In this document: positions 28,523 to 34,679 of the stretch, one piece after another
Numbering within the stretch: the first letter of the stretch is position 1
How the letters are laid out: the number at the start of each line of letters is the position of its first letter
Assembly: GCA_913057645.1 (NCBI GenBank)
Contig: CAJXOU010000016.1
Span: 1 to 51,758 of the forward strand
Source of the DNA: an uncultured Rhodobiaceae bacterium
GTDB taxonomy: Bacteria > Pseudomonadota > Alphaproteobacteria > Parvibaculales > Parvibaculaceae
Direction: 5' to 3'
Length of the DNA stretch: 51,758 nt
Notes under the pieces: generated by a model
Databases searched by the model: none
The model's input: the letters and a program-made list of their open reading frames with translations, nothing else
Told to the model about the DNA's origin: nothing
Translations under genes and position numbers: made by a program

Positions 28523-29046
28523 CAATTCATCTCGTGAAGAAGATGTTCGGCGTGCAGCTGGTGCTCGCGGAACAACGAAAGACCGGTTTCGAGAAGAGCT
28601 TTCAGGTCGGCGTTCTGCGCGTTCGGAATCAGCAGATTCTGAAGCGCATCGTTGACGGTCTTGTGGAAAGTGACTTCGTTTTCGACGTAAGCGATGTCGA
28701 ATTCCCGCCCGGCAAGAGCCGCAAGCTGTTCTTCCCTTTCTCTGGCCTGACTTGAAAGTGCGGCACTCGTGTCGTTTTCCTGCGGGGCGACGTCGAGACG
28801 GTTCAGAAGGGCGAGCGCTTCTTCATTGACCGCGGCGTGGTCGCGCGCCATCAGTTCGGCGAATGCCAGAACCTGCGCATCTTCGGATTTCTCCAGCGCC
28901 AGGTTCGCTGCTGAAATGTCGATCTGTCCGGCGGTATATGCGATATGCGCAATTCTCGCATCGTTCAGCGGGGCAGCGGCGTCCTGCGCGAAGGCACCCG
29001 CACTCGCGAGGACGAAAGCGAGTGAGAGGAAAATTTTCTTCAGCAT
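28522..29046 (-). CDS. DUF4142 secreted protein
   Basis: Exported protein of 174 residues with a Sec signal peptide (MLKKIFLSLAFVLASAGAFAQ) and a mostly helical, ferritin-like DUF4142 domain (HIAYTAGQIDISAANLALEKS, FAELMARDHAAVNEEALALL, FHKTVNDALQNLLIPNAQN, REHQLHAEHLL). The biochemical function of DUF4142 is not established. Start ATG 29046 is chosen because it opens the signal peptide. The longer frame to 29094 has no signal. It heads the DUF4142-cupredoxin operon and is preceded by the sigma-regulon promoter motif at 29091-29122. Confidence 0.9.
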   Translation of the reverse strand: MLKKIFLSLAFVLASAGAFAQDAAAPLNDARIAHIAYTAGQIDISAANLALEKSEDAQVLAFAELMARDHAAVNEEALALLNRLDVAPQENDTSAALSSQAREREEQLAALAGREFDIAYVENEVTFHKTVNDALQNLLIPNAQNADLKALLETGLSLFREHQLHAEHLLHEMN

Positions 29047-29090
29047 GATGACTCTCCAGATGGGTAATCGGGCGCCTGTGCACCCGCTCG

Positions 29091-29122
29091 CCATTTGATG
29101 GGGGAGGAGCCGAAAGGTTCCC
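29091..29122 (-). promoter_or_regulatory. Putative ECF promoter of the DUF4142-cupredoxin operon
   Basis: Reading the minus strand: GGGAACCT (29122-29115), 14 bases, then CATCAAATGG (29100-29091). It matches the promoters in front of folE and of the ECF sigma gene at the same spacing, and lies 45 nt upstream of the DUF4142 start. It falls in the 78-bp gap after folE, so the operon has its own promoter. Confidence 0.72.
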
Positions 29123-29124
29123 GG

Positions 29125-29775
29125 TCAGAACTTCAGCGCATCCAGAACGTCCCGGCGCGCTGACCGCTTCGCGTACACACCTCGGAAGTCACGGGTTACC
29201 ATCGCGCCACCATGTTTTCTGACCCCGCGCGAACTCATGCATGCGTGACTTGCTTCGACAACCACCGCAACTCCGCGGGGTTTCAGAATCGTATCGATTG
29301 CGCCTGCGATTTCGGCGGTCAGCCGTTCTTGAATCTGGAGACGCCGCGCGAATGCGTCGACGAGACGGGCGAGTTTCGAAATACCGACAACGCGGGTGTC
29401 GGGCAGGTAGGCGACATGGGCGACGCCTTCGATGCGCGCCATGTGATGCTCGCAAACGGACTCGAATGAAATATCGCGCAGAACGACCAGGTCGGTATAA
29501 CCGGCAACCTCACCGAAGGTGCGCTCCAGGATGAGGGAAGGGGTCAGTTCATATCCGGCGAACCACTCTTCGTAGGCTCGTATCACGCGAGACGGCGTAT
29601 CCTGCAGGCCCTCGCGGTCCGGATCGTCGCCAGCCCAGTTTATCAGGGTTCGCACCGCGGCTTCCGCCTCGGCGCGGTTCACTCGCGTGGCTTGTTCCCT
29701 CCTTCTGACGGGACCGTTTGCCTGGATATGCAGTGCTTCTCCGGCATTTTTCTGGAGCTGGGCGTGAAACGTCAT
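29125..29775 (-). CDS. folE: GTP cyclohydrolase I (FolE type I)
   Basis: Zn-dependent enzyme of 216 residues converting GTP to dihydroneopterin triphosphate, the entry to tetrahydrofolate and other pterins. Zn ligands C108, H111 and C179 are present in [12 protein letters not shown] and [11 protein letters not shown], and the [10 protein letters not shown] motif is intact. Start ATG 29775 gives [10 protein letters not shown]. The longer frame to 30048 runs through the promoter region and is rejected. The gene is preceded by the same promoter motif as the sigma factor, so it is probably stress-inducible here rather than purely housekeeping. Confidence 0.95.
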   Translation of the reverse strand: MTFHAQLQKNAGEALHIQANGPVRRREQATRVNRAEAEAAVRTLINWAGDDPDREGLQDTPSRVIRAYEEWFAGYELTPSLILERTFGEVAGYTDLVVLRDISFESVCEHHMARIEGVAHVAYLPDTRVVGISKLARLVDAFARRLQIQERLTAEIAGAIDTILKPRGVAVVVEASHACMSSRGVRKHGGAMVTRDFRGVYAKRSARRDVLDALKF

Positions 29776-29803
29776 GGGAATCCCTTTTTCTGAAGGCGGA
29801 ATT

Positions 29804-29836
29804 CCCATTTGATGAAGCGCGAGACACGAAGTTCCC
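29804..29836 (-). promoter_or_regulatory. Putative ECF promoter of folE
   Basis: On the minus strand GGGAACTT (29836-29829), 14 bases, then CATCAAATGGG (29814-29804), 28 nt upstream of the folE ATG. The eleven bases of the downstream box are identical to those before the divergent sigma gene, while the spacer sequence differs. That argues for functional conservation rather than a simple duplication. Confidence 0.75.
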
Positions 29837-29872
29837 GGATTTCTGGGCTTCGACAGCAAGGATGCCTCATGC

Positions 29873-29905
29873 GGGAACTTTAAGGCCGTTTCCGCATCAA
29901 ATGGG
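29873..29905 (+). promoter_or_regulatory. Putative autoregulated ECF promoter of the sigma factor gene
   Basis: GGGAACTT (29873-29880), 14 bases, then CATCAAATGGG (29895-29905), 17 nt before the sigma gene start and directly upstream of its GGGGAGGG ribosome-binding site. The GGAAC-type -35 box is typical of ECF sigma factors. The -10 half is not the usual CGTT/TCTGA type. Confidence 0.75.
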
Positions 29906-29922
29906 TTTAAGGGGAGGGCAGC

Positions 29923-30657
29923 TTGGCACCGAAAACCCGACGGGAACCCGATCCGGACTACGGTTCGATGGCCGAAGAAGATCTGGTGGCTCATGCGCGC
30001 AATGGCGCGCGCGGGGCGTTCGCTGCGATTATCCAGCGCTACAATCAACGGCTCTTCCGCCTGGCGCGCGGTATCGTTTCCGACGATACCGAGGCCGAGG
30101 ACGTCGTGCAGGAAAGCTATTGCAGGGGGTTTGCAGCGCTTTCGTCATTTCGGGGCGATGCGAGTCTTCTCACGTGGCTCTCGAGAATCGCGATCAACGA
30201 GGCGAGAGGGCGCCTCCGGCGGCGGCGCCATACCGTCGAACTTTCGGAAATTGAGATCGCGCAGGTGAACAACTCTCTCGTGATTCCGTTCAAGCCGGAT
30301 CAGTCACTGCGCAATCCGGAAAGTGACGCCGCCCGGGCGCAGATAAAGGCGCTGATAGAAAGAGCTGTCGATGATCTGCCTGACGGCTTCCGGCTCGTGT
30401 TCATCCTGCGCGACGTCCAGGAATGCTCGATCGAGGAAACGGCCGAGCTGTTGGGCTTGAAGCCGGAAACGGTGAAGACGCGGCTTCATCGTGCCCGTCA
30501 TCAGCTTCGCTCAGCGCTCGAGCGGGACTTGCATTCAGCAGTTCATGAAGCCTTTCCGTTTCTTGGTGCGCGCTGCGAAAGGATAAGCCAGAGGGTGCTG
30601 GCACGGCTGGCCGGGCTCTATGGTTGGGAAAGCCTGGAAGGGAGGGATGCGACGTAG
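29923..30657 (+). CDS. ECF-type RNA polymerase sigma factor with C-terminal extension
   Basis: Sigma-70 family factor of 244 residues. Region 2 is [18 protein letters not shown] to GRLRRRRHT with the [12 protein letters not shown] core. Region 4 is [15 protein letters not shown] to [15 protein letters not shown]. About 45 residues follow region 4 ([24 protein letters not shown]), longer than in minimal ECF factors. TTG 29923 is chosen because GGGGAGGG lies 4 nt upstream and ATG 29901 is out of frame. No anti-sigma gene is adjacent on either side. It is divergent from folE, and both carry the same promoter motif, so autoregulation is likely. Confidence 0.92.
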   Translation: MAPKTRREPDPDYGSMAEEDLVAHARNGARGAFAAIIQRYNQRLFRLARGIVSDDTEAEDVVQESYCRGFAALSSFRGDASLLTWLSRIAINEARGRLRRRRHTVELSEIEIAQVNNSLVIPFKPDQSLRNPESDAARAQIKALIERAVDDLPDGFRLVFILRDVQECSIEETAELLGLKPETVKTRLHRARHQLRSALERDLHSAVHEAFPFLGARCERISQRVLARLAGLYGWESLEGRDAT

Positions 30658-31012
30658 TCGAGCTGGCGACCGGGGAAACCGGTATCCGAATAGCCGATAA
30701 TATATATTATGGAGAAATATAATGCGGGGCCGGGGCTGCGGACCGTCATGCGCGCCCAAGCCCCGGGCGCTGCCTTTTTTCGCCTGGCCGGAACGCGCCC
30801 GCTCTCCCGAGCCTTCGCCGCCCTCATACGAAAAACCACTACGCCACGGGAAGTTCCATGGCCGCCGCTCCATCCGGTAACGCCAGGTTATCTTCGTCCA
30901 ATCTCGCCACACATGAGGTAATTCGGAGAATCGCTGAACGCATCGCGGGTCTGTGTGTTGTACCGGGCATATGGGCGCTGGGGGCGCCGAAATATGTCTG
31001 GAGGTAATACCC
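30658..31012. other. 355-bp non-coding stretch
   Basis: No supported gene. It contains an AT-rich segment (about 30698-30723) unlike its GC-rich surroundings, with a TATAAT at 30718-30723, then the hairpin and T-run at 30730-30780. The rest leads to the ribosome-binding site GGAGG at 31000-31004 for the next gene. The short frames here show no protein-like pattern. Confidence 0.6.
30730..30780 (+). terminator. Intrinsic terminator, possibly of a small RNA
   Basis: CCGGGGCT (30730-30737) and AGCCCCGG (30759-30766) form a perfect 8-bp stem. An alternative stem, GCGCCC/GGGCGC, lies at 30752-30770. TTTTTT follows at 30775-30780. It may end the sigma factor transcript. With the TATAAT at 30718-30723 it could instead bound a transcript of about 50 nt. 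Confidence 0.6.
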
Positions 31013-31855
31013 ATGACGCAGTTCAAGAAACTTCTTCTCGCCGGCACGGCGAGCTTCGCCCTGGTCGCCACGCCTGCGCTCGCCATTGACCCCGTGGGCG
31101 GTGCCTCGGGCGCTGTGTCGGGCGCGACCTCCGGTGCGGCCGACGTGACCGGTTCCGTCTCCGGCAACACGGTTTCCGGCGCGGCCGATGCCGCCACGGA
31201 CGCCGATGCCGGCGTCGGCACGTCGGGCGACGCCTCGGTCGATGCGGGCGCCTCCGGCTCGGCTGCCGGTGACGCTGGCGGTCTTTCCACCGGCGCCAAG
31301 GGTGGCGTCTCCGTTTCCGGCGAAGCCGACGGCCCGAGTGCCGCTGAAATCGAGAACAGCGTCGAAGGTGCGGCCAACGCCTCGAAGGAAGCGGTCGGTA
31401 ACATGACCGGCAAGGCGAAGAACGCCGCCGCCGGTGCTTCCGGCGCCGCGACGGGTGCGGCGGCTGGCGCCAGCGCCGATGGCAAGGGCGCCGTCAGCAG
31501 CGATACCGGCGAGGAAGAGCTTGATGAAGGCGCCTCGATGCGCGGCAATGTCGTGAACGAGACGGTCGCCCAGACGGATGTCGAAACGCTGGAGACCGAT
31601 GTGCCGGACGCTTCGGAGAATGTCCCGTCCGGTACGACGGCGGCTCCGACCGCTCCCGAGCTCGACCCGACGTCCAAGCTGACCGAGATGGGCTACACGG
31701 ATATCGAGCCTGTCGAGGGCGCCGCCGAGGCGTCCAACGAGACCACGTTCCGCGCCACCAATGCCGACGGCGAAGAGGTCGACGTCGTGGTGGATACGAC
31801 GACCGGCGCCGTCGTAAGCGAGCAGGAGCCGGCGGAGGCCGAGGAAGAGATGTAA
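31013..31855 (+). CDS. Secreted low-complexity protein with C-terminal PepSY-like module, paralogue A
   Basis: Exported protein of 280 residues. It has a Sec signal peptide (MTQFKKLLLAGTASFALV, cleavage after PALA at 24), then about 140 residues rich in Gly, Ala, Ser and Asp with repeated SGA/SGAAD units. An acidic segment follows, and the last 55 residues (LTEMGYTDIEPVEG, TFRATNADGEEVDVVVD, TTGAVVSEQ) are shared with the next two genes. That C-terminal module resembles PepSY/PepSY_2 domains. A strong GGAGG precedes ATG 31013 by 8 nt. The Gly/Ser/Asp-rich region could be disordered or Ca2+-responsive. The function is unknown. Confidence 0.82.
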   Translation: MTQFKKLLLAGTASFALVATPALAIDPVGGASGAVSGATSGAADVTGSVSGNTVSGAADAATDADAGVGTSGDASVDAGASGSAAGDAGGLSTGAKGGVSVSGEADGPSAAEIENSVEGAANASKEAVGNMTGKAKNAAAGASGAATGAAAGASADGKGAVSSDTGEEELDEGASMRGNVVNETVAQTDVETLETDVPDASENVPSGTTAAPTAPELDPTSKLTEMGYTDIEPVEGAAEASNETTFRATNADGEEVDVVVDTTTGAVVSEQEPAEAEEEM

Positions 31856-31892
31856 GAAGCCTCACACAGGCAATCGCTGTCGAGGGCGTGGA

Positions 31893-31922
31893 GCGCGGAA
31901 GCGTTCCGCGCCCTCTCCTTTT
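31893..31922 (+). terminator. Terminator after paralogue A
   Basis: GCGCGGAA and TTCCGCGC pair across a 3-base loop. Outer GAGGGCG (31882-31888) and the following CCCTC extend the structure, and CCTTTT follows. It separates the transcript of paralogue A from that of paralogue B. Confidence 0.65.
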
Positions 31923-31970
31923 GCGGTCCGCCATCCGCACGGCACATACAGGGCAATTTCGCGGCGCGTT

Positions 31971-31995
31971 GAACGGATACCGTGTTCATCCGTTC
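31971..31995. promoter_or_regulatory. 8-bp inverted repeat upstream of paralogue B
   Basis: GAACGGAT and ATCCGTTC are perfectly complementary across a 9-base spacer, 55 nt before the paralogue B start. The dyad is operator-like in size and location. I do not recognise a cognate regulator. Confidence 0.4.
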
Positions 31996-32049
31996 TTCAG
32001 ATACCCGGGGCATCGGGGCGTTGAAGACTTGTTCAGGAGGAACAACGCC

Positions 32050-32400
32050 ATGACTGACATCAGGAAAATTCTTCTCGCCGGCGCGGCCGGTATCGCCCTC
32101 ATGGCCGGCCCGGCGCTTGCCAACGATCCGGCGATCGAACAGGCGCCCGCGCAGGACATCCAGCCGGAAGGCGCGATGGAACTCGACAGCTCCGCGGACA
32201 TGGAAGCCGATGCGGATCTCGACTCGGTCGCGCAGCTCGAGGAACTCGGCTACACGGATGTCGAGCCGATCGAAGCCCAGGGCGACACAGCCGCGGAAGG
32301 CGAAGCGACCTTCAGCGCCACCAACCCGGACGGCGAGCGCGTGACCGTGCTCTTCGACACGGAAGCCGGCGCGGTGATCAGCGAGGACGCGGCGTACTGA
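32050..32400 (+). CDS. Small secreted PepSY-like protein, paralogue B
   Basis: Exported protein of 116 residues. Its signal peptide (MTDIRKILLAGAAGIALMAG, cleavage after PALA at 24) is closely similar to that of paralogue A. An acidic linker follows, then the shared module LEELGYTDVEPIEAQG, ATFSATNPDGERVTVLFD and EAGAVISE. AGGAGG at 32036-32041 serves ATG 32050. The longer frame from 31888 runs through the preceding terminator and is rejected. It is the minimal form of the trio. The function is unknown, and the PepSY resemblance suggests a periplasmic binding or inhibitor role, which is inference. Confidence 0.83.
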   Translation: MTDIRKILLAGAAGIALMAGPALANDPAIEQAPAQDIQPEGAMELDSSADMEADADLDSVAQLEELGYTDVEPIEAQGDTAAEGEATFSATNPDGERVTVLFDTEAGAVISEDAAY

Positions 32401-32427
32401 TCCATCGTTTGATGGAGGCCACGAAAG

Positions 32428-32455
32428 CGGCGCGGAAGTTTCGGCTTCCGCGCCG
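32428..32455 (+). terminator. Terminator after paralogue B
   Basis: CGGCGCGGAAG (32428-32438) and CTTCCGCGCCG (32445-32455) form a perfect 11-bp stem with a 6-base loop, 27 nt past the stop. It is followed by a T-rich stretch without a clean T-run. Confidence 0.7.
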
Positions 32456-32599
32456 TTATCTGTTTGCGAACACCTGCCCGCAAAACGTTGCTTTCAAATA
32501 TTTTTCCGGTAACGGCCTGTCTCGAAACGGAGCGCTTCGGCGCCTCGCGCGTTGTTACGGAGAGGGCTTCGGCAGGCACAGATTCTTGGAGGAATACTC

Positions 32600-33004
32600 A
32601 TGAAACAGGTCAGAAACATCGCACTCGCCGGCGCCGCCACGCTCGGGCTGATCGTCGCGCCCGTTGCGGCTCTTGCCGATGCCGTGGTCGTGACCGGCGC
32701 CGCGGATTCCGATACCGCGGCTGCGACCCATGTCGACCCGGCGACGGGCTCCGTCACCACGACGACGGTGACGACGACGACCATCGTGGGCGTCAATGCG
32801 GACATCGCGGACCCGATCGCCTGGCTCGAGGAAAAAGGCTATTCGAACGTCGAGCAGGTCCCCGGCGTGACGCTTGAAAGCCAGATGGCCTTCCATGCGG
32901 CGAACGGCATGGGCGAGCCCGTCGAGATCGTCATGGACAAGCAGACCGGCGAAGTCGTGCGCGAGACCTATCTGCGCAAGGTCGATACGCCGTCGAAGCA
33001 GTAA
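32600..33004 (+). CDS. Small secreted PepSY-like protein, paralogue C
   Basis: Exported protein of 134 residues. It has a signal peptide (MKQVRNIALAGAATLGLIV, cleavage near ALA at 26), a Thr/Val-rich segment (DPATGSVTTTTVTTTTIVG), and the shared C-terminal module in diverged form (LEEKGYSNVEQVPG, MAFHAANGMGEPVEIVMD, QTGEVVRE). GGAGG at 32588-32592 serves ATG 32600. The Thr run may be surface-exposed. It completes the tandem trio at 31.0-33.0 kb. The large divergence between copies suggests specialisation rather than recent duplication. Confidence 0.82.
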   Translation: MKQVRNIALAGAATLGLIVAPVAALADAVVVTGAADSDTAAATHVDPATGSVTTTTVTTTTIVGVNADIADPIAWLEEKGYSNVEQVPGVTLESQMAFHAANGMGEPVEIVMDKQTGEVVRETYLRKVDTPSKQ

Positions 33005-33025
33005 TTTCCGGAATGCGGAAACGAG

Positions 33026-33052
33026 AGGGCGCGTCTTCGGACGCGCCCTTTT
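33026..33052 (+). terminator. Strong intrinsic terminator after paralogue C
   Basis: GGGCGCGTC, a TTCG tetraloop, GACGCGCCC and then TTTT. This is a textbook Rho-independent terminator 22 nt past the stop. It lies just beyond the end of the convergent MBL gene and may act for both directions. Confidence 0.85.
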
Positions 33053-33057
33053 CGCCT

Positions 33058-33876
33058 TCAGAATTCGAAGTCGATGCTCATGCCGTCGAAGGCGGGTTCG
33101 ACGCCTTCCGGCAATTCGCTCCTGAGGCGGCCATAGTCGAGATCGACATGCATGTTGGTCAAGACACCGTGCGGCGCCCTCGCCCGCATCAGCCAGCCGA
33201 GCGCCATCTCGACATGCGCATGCGTCGGATGCGGCGTGTAGCGCAGCGCATCGACGATCCAGCAATCAATTCCGTCCAGTAGCGTGAAACTCTCATCCGG
33301 GATGCCAACCGCGTCCGCCGAATAGGCCACCGGCCCGAAGCGGAAGCCGAGCGAACGGATGTTGCCGTGGTCCTGGTCGAACGGGATCGCCTCGATCGTG
33401 CCGCCGGGCCCGTCGATGCGGATCGGCTCGCCGGGCTTTTCGATCAGGTGATCGTTCAGGATCGCCGGATAACCGGAACCGGGCTGCTCGCGGAAGCAAT
33501 AACCGAAGCGCGTCAGCAGCGTCTCGGTGGTCGGCGCATCCATCCAGCAGTCGACGCGGCGGCGCTTGTTGATCGCGAGCATGCGCAAATCGTCGATGCC
33601 GTGGCACTGGTCGGCATGGTCGTGGGTGAAGAGCACGGCGTCGACCCAGCCGGTCTTCGCGTCGATCAGCTGGTCGCGCATGTCGGGTGAGGTATCGACC
33701 AGAACCACCGTCTTTTCGGCGGGATCCTTGTCCCATTGCTCGACGAGCAGCGAGCAGCGCCGCCGCCGGTTCTTCGGCTCGCCGGGGTCGCAGTCGCCCC
33801 AGAACGCTCCGCCGATGCCCGGACGCGGAACGCCGCCGGACGAGCCGCAGCCGAGGATCGTCGCGCGCAGCTTCAT
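33058..33876 (-). CDS. MBL-fold hydrolase, PhnP/lipoate-locus-like
   Basis: Metallo-beta-lactamase fold phosphodiesterase-like protein of 272 residues, similar in layout to PhnP (GCGSSGGVPRPG at 9-20, HDHADQCHGIDDLR at 85-98, C-terminal THAHVEMAL and NMHVDLDYG). In the HxHxDH motif the last position reads Gln (Q90) instead of His. It starts at ATG 33876, overlapping the tatD stop by 4 nt. Downstream position after tatD is conserved in alphaproteobacteria, so it is not evidence for phosphonate metabolism despite the PhnP resemblance and the ptx genes nearby. The substrate is unknown. Confidence 0.88.
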   Translation of the reverse strand: MKLRATILGCGSSGGVPRPGIGGAFWGDCDPGEPKNRRRRCSLLVEQWDKDPAEKTVVLVDTSPDMRDQLIDAKTGWVDAVLFTHDHADQCHGIDDLRMLAINKRRRVDCWMDAPTTETLLTRFGYCFREQPGSGYPAILNDHLIEKPGEPIRIDGPGGTIEAIPFDQDHGNIRSLGFRFGPVAYSADAVGIPDESFTLLDGIDCWIVDALRYTPHPTHAHVEMALGWLMRARAPHGVLTNMHVDLDYGRLRSELPEGVEPAFDGMSIDFEF

Positions 33877-34679
33877 GCCCGGAGCACAGCCTCCGGCGGC
33901 ACGCGCGAGAACAGCTTCAGGAAGTTCGCGGTCGTCGTCTCGGCGAGTTCCTCGGCGCTCACGCCCTTCACCTCGGCGAGCTTCGCCGCCGTATGGACCA
34001 CGAACGACGGCTCGTTGCGCTTGCCGCGCTTCGGCACCGGCGCGAGGTAAGGCGCATCCGTCTCCACCAGCAGCCGCTCCATCGGCACCTTCGCCGCCGT
34101 GTCGCGCAGTTCGACCGCGTTCTTGAAGGTCAGGATGCCGGACAGTGAGATGTAGAGTCCGAGTTCGAGAGCCTTTTCAGCAAGTTGCGGGCCGGAGCTG
34201 AAGCAATGCAGCAAGCCGGGGAAGGCGCCCTTCCCCGTTTCCTCGGCCAGTATCTCCGCCGTGTCCTCGTCCGCATCGCGTGTATGCACGATCAGCGGCA
34301 GACCGGTTTCGCGCGCCGCCGCGATATGCGCGCGGAAGTTCCGCTGCTGCGCTTCGCGCGGGCTGTGCTCGTAATAATAGTCGAGCCCGGTCTCGCCGAT
34401 GCCGACGACCTTCGGATGCTTCGCCATCTCGACCAGCGTCGCCGTATCGGTCTCGGGTTCGCTCGCCGCCTCGTGCGGGTGGATGCCGACCGAGCAGAAG
34501 ACATGCGGAAACCGCTCGGCCACCGCCCTCACCTTGTCGAACTCGCTCACCTTGGTCGAGATCGTGACCATCAGGCCGACGCCCGCGCCATGCGCCCGCG
34601 CAACCACCTCCTCGACCTCCGGCCCGAAATCCGGAAAGTCGAGATGGCAATGGCTGTCGACAAGCACCGGCATCGTCAT
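33873..34679 (-). CDS. tatD: TatD-family metal-dependent hydrolase
   Basis: TIM-barrel metallohydrolase of 268 residues of the TatD DNase family (3'-5' exonuclease activity in E. coli TatD/YcfH). Metal ligands are visible in VDSHCHLDF, IGETGLDYYY, IVHTRDADEDT, HCFSSG and VETDAPYLAP. ATG 34679 overlaps the metG stop by 4 nt (ATGA) and is preferred over ATG 34673 for coupling. It sits in the metG-tatD-MBL block standard for alphaproteobacteria. Confidence 0.94.
   Translation of the reverse strand: MTMPVLVDSHCHLDFPDFGPEVEEVVARAHGAGVGLMVTISTKVSEFDKVRAVAERFPHVFCSVGIHPHEAASEPETDTATLVEMAKHPKVVGIGETGLDYYYEHSPREAQQRNFRAHIAAARETGLPLIVHTRDADEDTAEILAEETGKGAFPGLLHCFSSGPQLAEKALELGLYISLSGILTFKNAVELRDTAAKVPMERLLVETDAPYLAPVPKRGKRNEPSFVVHTAAKLAEVKGVSAEELAETTTANFLKLFSRVPPEAVLRA

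Noticed and set aside
33058-33876. PhnP-like gene as part of the phosphite/phosphonate system
   Set aside because: The same gene follows tatD in many alphaproteobacteria without phosphonate genes, so its proximity to ptx is coincidental.
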